A stretch of 64,000 nucleotides of DNA from Streptomyces geranii. Its GTDB lineage: Bacteria > Actinomycetota > Actinomycetes > Streptomycetales > Streptomycetaceae. Of the stretch, positions 26,560 to 34,133 are shown one piece after another. A model generated the notes under the pieces. That model was not told where the DNA came from and made no database searches. It was given only the letters and a program-made list of their open reading frames with translations. Position 1 is the first letter of the stretch, and each line of letters starts with the position of its first letter. The stretch lies in NCBI RefSeq assembly GCF_002954775.1, contig NZ_KZ672954.1, positions 1-64,000 on the forward strand. Direction: 5' to 3'. Made by a program: the position numbers and the translations under genes.

Positions 26560-27414
26560 TCAGACCGTGCGCTGCGCGACGTCGATGACAGCATCAAACA
26601 TCCTTCGGAACCCCCGGAACAGGGGCCCGTGCGGCGTCTCCATCACCTTGTACGTGGCGCTCTCGTGGCCCTCCCACCCTGAGTCGAAGGCGCTGACGAA
26701 CATGGCGTCGTCCGTGCGGATGAGCCGCCAGGTGGGCAGCATGCGATACCGGTACACCTGGATGTCGCAGTAGGCGGCAAGCAGTTCCCGCAGCCGGGCC
26801 TCCGTCAGGCGTACTCCTCTGGCGAGGGACTCAGCGGACTCTCCGATCTCGGCAGCTCGCCGGGTGAGCGCGTCGGAGTCCGGATCGAGGAGCAGCACCC
26901 GGACGCGGACCCCTTTGCCGCCCTGCTCTCGCGGGAGGCAGGCGCGCAGGAGGCTGTCGTCAAGGCCGATCAGGCCGAGACCGCGCACGGCCAGCACGTC
27001 CAGTTCCTGCGCCTCGCGGGCCTGCTGCTGGATCTCCTCGGCTGCGGAGTTCTGGGCCGCGTAGACGCGGACGACTTCGGGGAACGCGGCGAGGTCGAAG
27101 GCGGCGCCACCGGTGCGCTTCTCGCGGCTCGCGGCGAGGCCGAGCAGGTGCCGTGCGTCGTCGGGCATGTGGAGGCCGTCGGCGATCCGCTCGTACACGT
27201 CGAGGCGGGTCACTTCGCGGCGGCCGTTGATGATCTCGTTGACGCGGGCCTGTGTCATCCCGGCCGCAGCTGCGATGCGGGACTGGCTGGCGCCGGCGTA
27301 CTGCTGCACGTGCCGGAAGACGGCCCCTATGTCCCGTGCGCGCAGAGCCTGTCTGACCTCGGCACGCTCCCATGCCCAGTCGGGCAGCTTGATCGGGTCG
27401 AGTGCGGTCGGCAT
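26560..27414 (-). CDS. XRE-family helix-turn-helix regulator
   Basis: The 284-residue protein from ATG 27414 (GGGGAC upstream) has an N-terminal XRE helix-turn-helix (about 28-85: VFRHVQQYAGASQSRIAAAAGMTQARVNEIINGRREVTRLDVYERIADGL). A longer C-terminal domain of the type in actinomycete small-ligand or membrane-associated XRE regulators ends in GHESATYKVMETPHGPLFRGFRRMFD. A palindrome at 27453-27467 just upstream could be its own operator. The next genes on the opposite strand encode two small Cys proteins commonly placed beside such regulators. Confidence 0.75.
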   Translation of the reverse strand: MPTALDPIKLPDWAWERAEVRQALRARDIGAVFRHVQQYAGASQSRIAAAAGMTQARVNEIINGRREVTRLDVYERIADGLHMPDDARHLLGLAASREKRTGGAAFDLAAFPEVVRVYAAQNSAAEEIQQQAREAQELDVLAVRGLGLIGLDDSLLRACLPREQGGKGVRVRVLLLDPDSDALTRRAAEIGESAESLARGVRLTEARLRELLAAYCDIQVYRYRMLPTWRLIRTDDAMFVSAFDSGWEGHESATYKVMETPHGPLFRGFRRMFDAVIDVAQRTV

Positions 27415-27452
27415 GGCGCAGTCCCCGGATATCCACAACAGGATGGAAAACC

Positions 27453-27467
27453 ATCTCACCGTGAGAT
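27453..27467. promoter_or_regulatory. 15-bp palindrome upstream of XRE gene
   Basis: ATCTCAC, C, GTGAGAT is perfectly symmetrical and lies 39 bases upstream of the XRE start. It is a good candidate for autoregulation by that protein. Confidence 0.5.
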
Positions 27468-27579
27468 TACCGGTGGGGGATCGAACCCACACCGTGCGTC
27501 ACAAGATCCTGGCCAGATCGGAAGGACCCCGGCAACCGCGCGAACGGCCCCGGGGCATGGACGACTGGTTGGAGCCGCC

Positions 27580-27792
27580 GTGAGCGAGAGTACGCACACC
27601 CCCGACACCTCGAACACCCATGGCAGCTACGGGTACTGCGCCTGGCATCAGGCGTTCGCGTCGGGCGTCCGGCTGATCCAGGTCCAGGAGCAGGGCTCCG
27701 GTCCGGGTGGCGGCGCCTTCGCCTGCCGGCCGTGCCGTGAGTCCTACGACCTGGTCCCGTTCGCCGACCGCCCGGTGACCGACACGTTCTGA
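27580..27792 (+). CDS. Small Cys-containing protein
   Basis: The 70-residue protein from GTG 27580 reads YGYCAWHQAFASGVRL, then a Gly-rich turn and GAFACRPCRESYDLVPFADRP. Four His/Cys residues could bind zinc. The GTG overlaps the TGA of a short preceding frame. It is followed two bases later by a second Cys-rich gene, and such pairs accompany XRE regulators in Streptomyces. Function unknown. Confidence 0.6.
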   Translation: MSESTHTPDTSNTHGSYGYCAWHQAFASGVRLIQVQEQGSGPGGGAFACRPCRESYDLVPFADRPVTDTF

Positions 27793-27794
27793 CG

Positions 27795-28112
27795 GTGCAC
27801 CCCGACTTCGCCGACGCCACCCAGATGCTGCCCGTACCCCATGCGGGCGGCATCTCCCGCAAGCGCGTCGAGGGCAAGGTGTGCGTGTGGTGCCGCCAGG
27901 CACTCGACAACGGCCACGTCGACCTCGGGCCCCGGCTGAGCGTCGTCGCCGGGCAGCTGGAGCGCTGGTGGCCGCGCGGCTGCCGCCCCTGCGCCGGCCG
28001 CAAGGCAGCCGACACCTACCAGGCCCACATCCGTACGTGCGCCCGCTGCACCCACCGCGACTACTGCCTCGACGGCCGCGCCCTGTACGCGCTCGGCGTG
28101 GAGTGCAGGTAG
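27795..28112 (+). CDS. Small zinc-binding-type protein
   Basis: The 105-residue protein from GTG 27795 has CVWCRQAL, GCRPCAGRKAADTYQAHIRTCARCTHRDYC and ends GVECR. The pattern of several CxxC pairs suggests two zinc-binding sites. It begins two bases after the stop of the preceding small Cys protein, so the two form an operon. A 12-bp hairpin terminator follows at 28167-28201. Function unknown. Confidence 0.65.
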   Translation: MHPDFADATQMLPVPHAGGISRKRVEGKVCVWCRQALDNGHVDLGPRLSVVAGQLERWWPRGCRPCAGRKAADTYQAHIRTCARCTHRDYCLDGRALYALGVECR

Positions 28113-28166
28113 CCCCACTGAACTCCCGTCCGTCCCCGCCCCAGGCTCATGGGGACGGGCGGGACA

Positions 28167-28201
28167 GGCCCCGGCCGGTCATGTGTGTCCCGGCCGGGGC
28201 C
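28167..28201 (+). terminator. Terminator hairpin after small Cys genes
   Basis: GGCCCCGGCCGG (28167-28178) pairs with CCGGCCGGGGCC (28190-28201) over an 11-base loop. It lies 55 bases after the stop of the second small Cys gene. Confidence 0.65.
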
Positions 28202-28212
28202 GCTCCATGTCG

Positions 28213-28256
28213 TGATCGTCTACACCTCGGCCGAGCATCGGCCGAGGTAACGATCA
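28213..28256. repeat. Long interrupted hairpin beside attachment site
   Basis: TGATCGT (28213-28219) and ACCTCGGCCGA (28224-28234) pair with TCGGCCGAGGT (28238-28248) and ACGATCA (28250-28256). This gives an 18-bp stem with a small asymmetric bulge and a 3-base loop. It is about 80 bases outside the tRNA-derived repeat. It may be a terminator of the original tRNA operon or a protein-binding site. Confidence 0.5.
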
Positions 28257-28338
28257 CCGGAGACGAAAAGAGCCCCTCGGCTTCCGAGAGGCTGACCAGC
28301 TGTCACCAGGTGAAAACGTTCCTGCGCCAGTGACACCG

Positions 28339-28403
28339 AGGTGGGGCGGGTGGGACTCGAACCCACGGCCGACGGATTATGAGTCCTTTGAGGATCTTGG
28401 CGG
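28339..28403 (-). repeat. tRNA 3'-half direct repeat, attachment site copy 1
   Basis: On the minus strand this reads GGACTCATAATCC, then a T-arm GTGGGTTCGAGTCCCAC and the acceptor end CCGCCCCA. That is the anticodon-loop-to-3' half of a tRNA with CAT anticodon. No matching 5' half lies at higher coordinates, so this is a remnant and not a full gene. It is identical over 65 bp to 33684-33748. Confidence 0.75.
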
Positions 28404-28619
28404 TCCTTGCCGATCAGTGCCGATTCACGCCGTTCTTGCAGGTCAGACGTGTCGATCACTGTCAGCCCTGTGCAGTGTTTGTCGGCCTGTTCCTGTCCTT
28501 GCGACCCCTCAATGGCCCCTGGAAGCCGATGAGTTCGACGTTTGCCACAGCAGTGACCGCACCCGCCCTGCTCAGCCAAGAGGATGGAACCTTCGCGCAG
28601 CGGAGTCCCCTACCGACGC

Positions 28620-28658
28620 GATGGTGCTCCACCCCTTCTCCCGGGGTGGAGCACCATC
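28620..28658. terminator. 16-bp perfect hairpin near end of element A arm
   Basis: 28620-28635 pairs with 28643-28658 over a 7-base loop TTCTCCC. It lies about 68 bases beyond the stop of the minus-strand antitoxin gene and should terminate that operon. A similar hairpin sits at the same relative place in the second arm (33968-34000). Confidence 0.65.
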
Positions 28659-28725
28659 CCTGACGTCAAGGCGCGAGCTTGTCCACCGGACCGCTCATCG
28701 ACGTGGGTCGCAGCGCGTCGACTGG

Positions 28726-29064
28726 TCAGCCGAGGACATAGGACTCATCACCGAAGTCAGCGACGATCTTCAACTTGCCGCCGAGCGCCTTGACGTAGGC
28801 GGCGAGGGTGTCGACCTCGCTGCGCTCCAGTTGCCCCTTCTCAATACGTGAGACACGGGCCTGGGTGACGCCCATGGCTTCGGCAACCTGGACCTGGGTG
28901 GTGTGCTGCCGCTTCCGCAGCTCGGCGAGGCGATGCACGCGGGAGGCCAGGACCATCGCCTGCGCCCCCTTCCTAATCTGATCCTTTTCGGCATCGGTGA
29001 AGGCGAAATCCTCGGCCAGGTCTCCCCAGGAGACAGCCTGCGGGTCCTTGAGGTGATCAGTCAT
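28726..29064 (-). CDS. HigA-like XRE antitoxin
   Basis: The 112-residue protein has a helix-turn-helix at about 55-105 (LAELRKRQHTTQVQVAEAMGVTQARVSRIEKGQLERSEVDTLAAYVKALGG). An N-terminal helical part should bind the toxin. Its ATG overlaps the toxin stop as ATGA. Toxin-first order is typical of HigBA. It would neutralise the toxin and repress the operon promoter upstream of 29438. Confidence 0.8.
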   Translation of the reverse strand: MTDHLKDPQAVSWGDLAEDFAFTDAEKDQIRKGAQAMVLASRVHRLAELRKRQHTTQVQVAEAMGVTQARVSRIEKGQLERSEVDTLAAYVKALGGKLKIVADFGDESYVLG

Positions 29065-29438
29065 TGCGCCCCGTCCTCTCCATCGATTCGCTTCAGATGC
29101 TCCGCGTATGCCTGCTCCGCCTGGGGCACCGCGACGCGGTACCAGCCGGACCAGTTGCCCGCCTTGTCACCGCCGACCAGGATCACGGCCTGACGGTCCG
29201 GGTCGAACACGAACAGCAACCGCACTTCAGTCGCCCCTGCCGAGCCGGGGCGAAGCTCCTTGAGGTTCGACAGAACCGAGCCCTTGATCGTGTCCACCAG
29301 AGGCCGACCCAGCGCGGGTCCTTCCTCCTGGAGGGCAGTGACAGCCTGGCTGACCTGAATCAAGGTGTCTCGGTCAGCACGGCGCAGGCCGTGAAGCCAC
29401 GAAAGAGCCGGCTCGACCACAACGATCTTCCAAGCCAT
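29061..29438 (-). CDS. HigB/Gp49-like toxin of the RelE fold
   Basis: The 125-residue protein matches phage-derived Gp49-like HigB toxins. It has VVEPALSWLHGLRRADRDTLIQVSQAVTALQEEGPALGRPLVDTIKGS, NLKELRPGSAGATEVRLLFVFDPDRQAVILVGGDK and GWYRVAVPQAEQAYAEHL. These are ribosome-dependent mRNA endonucleases. The R-LLFVFDPDR strand carries the conserved core. It precedes and overlaps the antitoxin gene, and the pair would help keep element A in the chromosome. Confidence 0.8.
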   Translation of the reverse strand: MAWKIVVVEPALSWLHGLRRADRDTLIQVSQAVTALQEEGPALGRPLVDTIKGSVLSNLKELRPGSAGATEVRLLFVFDPDRQAVILVGGDKAGNWSGWYRVAVPQAEQAYAEHLKRIDGEDGAQ

Positions 29439-29961
29439 GCAGGCATCCCCCGTCTGCGATTATTACACTGATAACATACACCACTGACAGCATATTGAGG
29501 GACTGCGATTCTTGCAGTGCGGACGCGCTACCGCCGATCCCGCACGGCGCCAGCGACCAGCATCCCGGCGCTCGACACCAAGGGATGGCCGTTTTGCGTA
29601 CTGCTGCCGTCTGCCGAGTACGCGGCAAACGAGGGCGCACGGCGTCCGTGGACTCACGCGGAGAGGCCTACGACACCCTTCCTGGCCGAGGAGACGTTCA
29701 GGCGCTCGGTCACACGCTCTGCGCGAAGGGCGGCCTGGGTCTTGTCAGCCGTCGAAGAGTGGAACCTGCTGGAAAATGGGGTCGTCGCGCAAGCAGAGGA
29801 AACGGACGGGGGACAGGTAGCGCCCCTGGACGACTGATCGTCGACAGGGAACTCCGCGACCAGGTTGGGGCGCACGGGGTGGTAGTTCCAGTCCGCAGGA
29901 CCGGAATGGCAGTAGCCTACAATTAACTGTCCATGGAAGATAATTCTTCGGAAGACGAGTG
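29439..29961. other. Gene-poor stretch of element A
   Basis: I see no convincing gene here. The left 60 bases are AT-richer (TTATTACACTGATAACATACA) and look like the promoter of the toxin operon. The right end holds TACAAT and GGAAG, the promoter and ribosome-binding site of the MarR gene. Frames in the middle have poor coding character and may be decayed sequence. Confidence 0.45.
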
Positions 29962-30477
29962 ATGGCCGACGCCGACTTGAAGCTGCTGTACCGGGAGCTG
30001 GTCTCGCTGGAGATCGAGCTGTGGGACGGCATTGAGGGGCGATTGCGGGCCGAGTACGACCTGCCGCTGACCTCGTTCGAGGTGCTGCACCTGCTGCGGC
30101 AGCAGCCCGGGCGGCGGATCCAGGACATCGCTGAGAAGTTCTCGATCACGGTGGGGGGCACGAGCAAGGTGGTGGATCGCCTTGAGGCGGCGGGCCTGTG
30201 TGGGCGGCGGGCCAATCCGAACGACCGTCGTTCCTCGATCGTCGAGCTGACTCCCGAGGGGCGAAAGCTGGTGGACGGGGCACTGAAGGTCTTCGAGGAG
30301 GAGCTGGAACTGCGTATCGGGTCGGTGATTCCCGAGCAGTCCGTACGCGAGGTGACCGCGGTCCTCAGCACGCTGCGGGCGGCCGGACGCGCCCTGGAAG
30401 CGGAGCGGAAGGCCGCCGCGCAGACGCCGGTGCCGGCAATGCGGGCGCCGAAGCAGCCGGGCCGACCTGCTTCGTGA
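29962..30477 (+). CDS. MarR-family transcriptional regulator
   Basis: The 171-residue protein has the MarR winged helix (about 38-105: LTSFEVLHLLRQQPGRRIQDIAEKFSITVGGTSKVVDRLEAAGLCGRRANPNDRRSSIVELTPEG) with the DRR wing. MarR proteins usually control nearby efflux or detoxification genes through small aromatic ligands. ATG 29962 has GGAAG eight bases upstream; a GTG lies one codon earlier. It is convergent with the PPOX gene. Its targets may be the oxidoreductase, SnoaL and VOC genes. Confidence 0.8.
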   Translation: MADADLKLLYRELVSLEIELWDGIEGRLRAEYDLPLTSFEVLHLLRQQPGRRIQDIAEKFSITVGGTSKVVDRLEAAGLCGRRANPNDRRSSIVELTPEGRKLVDGALKVFEEELELRIGSVIPEQSVREVTAVLSTLRAAGRALEAERKAAAQTPVPAMRAPKQPGRPAS

Positions 30478-30544
30478 GCCGCGGCGGCCCGGCAGTGCCC
30501 GTGGGCTGCTGGACGAACACAGCCCCGGACCATCAGCCCACGAT

Positions 30545-30970
30545 TCAGTCGGCGATACCGGCGAAGGCGATGACTTTGTCGATGTGGCCCCGGACGAGAA
30601 GGTTGCCGGGGCCGCCGTTGCGCGCGGCGTACTCCTCGGTGCGGTCCTCGCCCATGTATCGGGCGCCCAGGAGGCCACCCCAGTGCAGCATGCCCTCCGG
30701 ATCCTCGGAGATCGTCGCGCGGCCCTGGAGGAGGACGAACGTGTACGGGGGCCGGTCCTCGTCGACGCAGAGGGCGAACCGTCCGTCGCGGGCGAGGTTG
30801 CTGCCCTTGACCCCGTTCTCTTCGGTGGTGAGCACGATGTCGTCGCCGTCGAGGAGGAACCAGACCGGTGTCACGTGGGGGCTGCCGTCGGCGCGGACGG
30901 TGGACAGTTTGCCGGTGCGGGTGCCGTGCGTGACGAACGCCCGCCACTGCTCGTAGGTCATCTTCCGCAT
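30545..30970 (-). CDS. PPOX-class FMN/F420-binding split-barrel oxidoreductase
   Basis: The 141-residue protein starts at ATG 30970 (AAAGG upstream). It has the split-barrel pattern GKLSTVRADGSPHVTPVWFLLDGDDIVLTTEENGVKGSNLARDGRFALCVDEDRPPYTFVLLQGRATI of TIGR-type PPOX/F420-dependent enzymes. Relatives reduce biliverdin, quinones or xenobiotics. It is the first of three minus-strand genes with SnoaL and VOC proteins, perhaps a small detoxification group. Confidence 0.75.
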   Translation of the reverse strand: MRKMTYEQWRAFVTHGTRTGKLSTVRADGSPHVTPVWFLLDGDDIVLTTEENGVKGSNLARDGRFALCVDEDRPPYTFVLLQGRATISEDPEGMLHWGGLLGARYMGEDRTEEYAARNGGPGNLLVRGHIDKVIAFAGIAD

Positions 30971-31044
30971 GCGGTTGCCTTTCATGTGCGTACGGATCGG
31001 CTCGTGGGTGTCCGGGGCCGAGTCGGCCCCGGACACCACGGGCT

Positions 31045-31437
31045 CTAGCCCCAGAAGATGTCCTCGGCGGCCGGGTCGGCGGAGAAGAGCCACATCTCGG
31101 TGATCTTGCCGTTCTCGATGCGCAGGAGGTCGACGCCGTCCATACTCATCGACGTGTCGCCGCGGCGGCCGGTGAAGTGGATGGTGGCGGCGACCAGGTC
31201 ACCGTTGCCCATGAGGGTGTGGATCTTGCCGATGGCGAAGGTGCCCTGGCTGCTCTCCATCATGCTCGCGAGCATCTGGAAGACGGCGCCCTGGCCCTTG
31301 TGTTCGCCGGAGAACTGGTTGGCGCCGGGCTGGTGCCAGACGATGTCGGCGTCGAGGAGTTCACCTAGCGAGGCCATGTCTCCGGTCTGGACGGCCTGGA
31401 AGTAGGTGCGGGCGATGTCGATGTTCGAGCTGGTCAT
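31045..31437 (-). CDS. SnoaL/NTF2-like protein
   Basis: The 130-residue protein from ATG 31437 (AAGGAG upstream) has the SnoaL-like pattern: IARTYFQAVQTGDMASLGELLDADIVWHQPGANQFSGEHKGQGAVFQMLASM, then VAATIHFTGRRGDTSMSMDGVDLLRIENGKITEMWLFSADP. This is a cone-shaped fold shared by polyketide cyclases and ketosteroid isomerase-like proteins. The ligand is unknown. It lies between the PPOX and VOC genes on one strand. Confidence 0.75.
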   Translation of the reverse strand: MTSSNIDIARTYFQAVQTGDMASLGELLDADIVWHQPGANQFSGEHKGQGAVFQMLASMMESSQGTFAIGKIHTLMGNGDLVAATIHFTGRRGDTSMSMDGVDLLRIENGKITEMWLFSADPAAEDIFWG

Positions 31438-31655
31438 GTCGTTTGCTCCTTGGGTTCTTGCACGGGGGTGGTGACTATCGGGCGAAGTCGAGGCGATCGG
31501 CGAGGCCGGCTTCGGTGAACGCGGCCTCGTTGAAGTGGGTGAGGACGCGAGCCCTGCGGGGCGCTCAGGCAGGGAAAGGGGCGGAAGGAGAAGGTCCGTC
31601 GGCCGTGCTGGAGAACGGCCGTCCGGCGGTGTCGTACGACCGCCTGCGCGGCCGG

Positions 31656-32036
31656 TCAGGGGGCGGGTGCGGAGAAGACGCCGAAGTGGTTGCCAGCCGT
31701 GTCCCGCAGCCGGGCGAAGGTGAAGCCCGCGGAGTCGGAGACCGGCTGCATGAGCACCTCGGCGCCCAGTTCGCGGGCACGCTCGACGGTCGTGGTGACG
31801 TCCTGGACGAGGACGTAGAAGATCGCATAGTTGGGGAACCTGCCCTCCGACTCCCACACGCCGCCCGCCGGCTGCTGGGCACCGGGCGGCATCACCGAGT
31901 GGTAGGTGACGCCCGGGGTGTTGGTGTTGGGGACGTGGTTCCAGTCGAAGAGTTCGCCGTAGAACTTCTTGACCTTCTCCGGCTGGTCGGTGCCGAACTC
32001 GAACCAGGCGACCGAGTTGAAAGCGGGAACGGTCAT
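31656..32036 (-). CDS. VOC-family (glyoxalase-like) protein
   Basis: The 126-residue protein from ATG 32036 (AAGGAGTGAG upstream) shows a VOC fold: NSVAWFEFGTDQPEKVKKFYGELFDWNHVP, HSVMPPG, NYAIFYVLVQDVTTTVERARELGAEVLMQPV and FARLRDTAGNHFGVFSAP. Such proteins isomerise, cleave or sequester small molecules, often with a metal. A GTCCC-ATATA-GGGAC palindrome lies 19 bases upstream. About 220 bases without a gene separate it from the SnoaL gene. Confidence 0.75.
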   Translation of the reverse strand: MTVPAFNSVAWFEFGTDQPEKVKKFYGELFDWNHVPNTNTPGVTYHSVMPPGAQQPAGGVWESEGRFPNYAIFYVLVQDVTTTVERARELGAEVLMQPVSDSAGFTFARLRDTAGNHFGVFSAPAP

Positions 32037-32054
32037 GACACTCACTCCTTGACA

Positions 32055-32069
32055 GTCCCATATAGGGAC
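32055..32069. promoter_or_regulatory. Operator-like inverted repeat upstream of VOC gene
   Basis: GTCCC, ATATA, GGGAC is perfectly symmetrical. On the minus strand it is embedded in ATTGTCCCTATATGGGACTG, immediately upstream of the VOC gene ribosome-binding site. The MarR protein or the lost HxlR regulator (remnant at 33241) are candidate binders. Confidence 0.45.
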
Positions 32070-32336
32070 AATCGCAACTCTCCAGGGTGCGCCTGATCCG
32101 GAGGGCAGCGACCGCGCCTCACTGGAACGGCCCACAGGGCCTGCCTGCTGGAGCAGGCAGCCAAGGCCTCGGATCGGCCACCCGCCCAGCAAACCATTTA
32201 GATTCCACGGAATCAACTTCCAGAGATTATTGTTCCCTGTGATGCAGGTTTGGCGCCCAGTCGCCTCGCCCCGCGCACATCACAGGAACGAGGCCGCCCC
32301 CGGCGCGGGCGGCCGACAGCGGAGAGGAAGCCCGTC

Positions 32337-33218
32337 ATGGAACCGGTCGAGATCGAGGCGAAGACCCTGATCCAGAAGTCGAAGACCCCGTCAAACGACT
32401 ATGTGATCAACCCCTACACCGGCTGCGTTCTGGGCTGCGCGTACTGCTTCGCCTCCTTCGCGGGACGGCAGTTCGGCCGGTCGGCGAAGGAGTGGGGCGA
32501 CTACTTGTACGTGAAGAAGAACGCCGTCGACCTGGCCCACAAAGAGCTGGCCCGGATGCCCGAGCACAAGCGCCACGGCACGATGCTGCTCAGCTCGGTC
32601 ACCGACCCCTACCAGGGCCACGAGACGAAGTACCGGCTCACCCGCGGCATCCTGTGCGAGCTGAAGGCCGTCGAGTACCCGGGCCTGGTCCGCATCCTGA
32701 CCAAGTCGCCGGTCGTCACCCGCGACATCGACCTGCTCACCAGCCTGCCCCGGGCCGAGGTCGGCATGACCGTGACCACCGCGGACGACAAGGTCAGCCG
32801 CTGGCTGGAGGTCCGCGCCCCACTCGCCTCCCGCCGCCTGCGCACCCTCACGGAACTACGCGAGGCGGGCATCCCCACCTTCGCCTTCGTCGGCCCGCTC
32901 CTGCCCCACTTCGCCGCCCAGCCCGAACTGCTGGACCACCTCTTCGGGCAGCTCGTCGAGGCCGGCATCACCGAGGTGTTCATGGAACACATCAATCTCA
33001 AGCGGTACATCCGCGAGCGTATGGACCAGGTCCTCGCCGACGAACCCGACGAGGTGCGCGAGGCGTACATACAGGCCCGCACCAGGGAACACCGCGAACA
33101 GCTCGACACGATCGTGGCCGGCCTACTGGCCAAGCACAGGCTGCGACTGCGCTTCGACGAGGTCGTCCATCACGACGACAACGACGCCCTGCGGCAGAGG
33201 CTGGCCGGCCCGGCGTGA
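32337..33218 (+). CDS. Radical SAM protein, SplB-like
   Basis: The 293-residue protein starts at ATG 32337. It has NPYTGCVLGCAYCFA with the Cx3CxxC cluster motif, the pattern of SplB-like and Rv2578c-type radical SAM proteins. Further conserved pieces are LLSSVTDPYQGHETKYRLTRGIL, ILTKSPVVTRDIDLL and GMTVTTADDKVSRWLE. These use a 4Fe-4S cluster and SAM; spore photoproduct lyase repairs UV lesions, but most relatives are uncharacterised. The gene sits in element A between the VOC gene and an HxlR remnant. Confidence 0.8.
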   Translation: MEPVEIEAKTLIQKSKTPSNDYVINPYTGCVLGCAYCFASFAGRQFGRSAKEWGDYLYVKKNAVDLAHKELARMPEHKRHGTMLLSSVTDPYQGHETKYRLTRGILCELKAVEYPGLVRILTKSPVVTRDIDLLTSLPRAEVGMTVTTADDKVSRWLEVRAPLASRRLRTLTELREAGIPTFAFVGPLLPHFAAQPELLDHLFGQLVEAGITEVFMEHINLKRYIRERMDQVLADEPDEVREAYIQARTREHREQLDTIVAGLLAKHRLRLRFDEVVHHDDNDALRQRLAGPA

Positions 33219-33240
33219 GCACGTCGCACCGGCGCCAGCG

Positions 33241-33400
33241 TCAGGTGACCGCGTCCGGCTCGGGGACCGCCTGCGCCCAGGCGCCGATGGCGTTGAGGTC
33301 GTCGCGCAGCCCCTCGCCGAGGGGTGTGAGCCAGTATTCGACGCCGCCAGCCCGGTACTCAACCGGCCGCCCTGCGGATGGCCGCCCCCGCCGCGCAACC
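33241..33400 (-). pseudogene. C-terminal remnant of an HxlR-family regulator
   Basis: From the stop at 33241 the frame reads GRPVEYRAGGVEYWLTPLGEG, then LRDDLNAIGAWAQAVPEPDAVT. This is the wing and last helix of HxlR-type regulators. An in-frame TGA and unrelated sequence lie about 50 codons upstream, so the DNA-binding N-terminus is lost. It probably once regulated a neighbouring gene and was cut during integration or decay. Confidence 0.6.
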
Positions 33401-33683
33401 CATCAAATGGGACAGCGGCTCGGCCGGATGCACCATCGGTCTACCCGCTACCGCGCCGCCCCGGCCCCTGTACGGCCCCTGGGTCCTGGCATCGGCTCCC
33501 AGGGCAGCCACCCGGACCGCGAACAACCACCTCGATCACCTGCTCCACCGCAGTTCAGAGGGGTTCGAACTCTCCAGAGCGCCGCCGCACCCCAAACCCA
33601 CGAGCAGCGGATCCAGTCCGTCCAGGCAAAGTTGACGATCCGACACCCAAAAATGAACGTTTTCGCAGGTCAGAAGCCTGCAC

Positions 33684-33748
33684 AGGTGGGGCGGGTGGGA
33701 CTCGAACCCACGGCCGACGGATTATGAGTCCTTTGAGGATCTTGGCGG
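33684..33748 (-). repeat. tRNA 3'-half direct repeat, attachment site copy 2
   Basis: Identical over 65 bp to 28339-28403, including the CTCATAA loop, T-arm and acceptor 3' strand. The sequences to the right remain alike for about 200 bp with scattered differences, so the repeat includes phage arm as well as tRNA sequence. It marks the left end of prophage B and the right end of element A. Confidence 0.75.
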
Positions 33749-33967
33749 CCCTTGCCGATCATTGCCGATTCACGCCGTTCTTGCAGGTCAGACGTGCTGA
33801 TCCGTGTCAGCCCTGCGCCGTGCTTGTCGGTCTGTTCCTGTCCTTGTGGCCCCTCAATGACCCCTGGAGATGGATGAGTTGGGCCCGTGCCACGACAGCA
33901 GGCGCGTCCGCCCAGTTCAGCCGAGGGGATAGAACCCTCGCACAGCGGATTTCCCTTCCAACGCGCA

Positions 33968-34000
33968 GAGGTTCCGCCCCTCTACTCGGGGCGGAACCTC
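33968..34000. terminator. 13-bp perfect hairpin in prophage B arm
   Basis: GAGGTTCCGCCCC (33968-33980) pairs with GGGGCGGAACCTC (33988-34000) over TCTACTC. It is the counterpart of the hairpin at 28620-28658, and the loop length (7) is the same. It lies about 130 bases after the stop of the minus-strand gene at 34134 and probably terminates it. Confidence 0.6.
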
Positions 34001-34133
34001 GATAGCCGTTTCCGCAGGCCAGACGTCTACACGCAGCTTAGTCGAGTTCAGACACAACGAGGTTCCCGCGGTTTCCATCTCGGCACTGGCAACCGCGGCG
34101 CCCCTGCCAACTACTCCAGATCGAGGGGCAGCC

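Larger units (their letters stand above)
28339..33683. mobile_element. Reduced integrated element A between tRNA-derived repeats
   Basis: The segment starts at one copy of a 65-bp repeat and ends at the second copy. Each copy holds the 3' half of a tRNA gene with loop CTCATAA. It carries toxin-antitoxin, MarR, PPOX, SnoaL, VOC and radical SAM genes plus an HxlR remnant, but no phage structural gene or integrase. The arm sequence to the right of each repeat is related for about 200-300 bp, including a terminal hairpin. The simplest reading is two related elements integrated one after the other at the same tRNA. Confidence 0.55.

Noticed and set aside
27470..27515. tRNA T-arm-like sequence (GTGGG-GATCGAA-CCCAC on the plus strand) upstream of the XRE gene
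   Set aside because: The arm is perfect, but no matching acceptor 5' strand, anticodon arm or D-arm is found at the right distances. It may be a tRNA relic, yet it could equally be chance.
28220..28579. Possible integrase end over the attachment repeat
   Set aside because: The frame crosses the tRNA part and shows no tyrosine-recombinase motif (R-HxxR-Y).
29463..29926. Several overlapping short frames in element A
   Set aside because: Rich in Arg/Ser/Pro in all frames with no ribosome-binding site that fits; no family resemblance.
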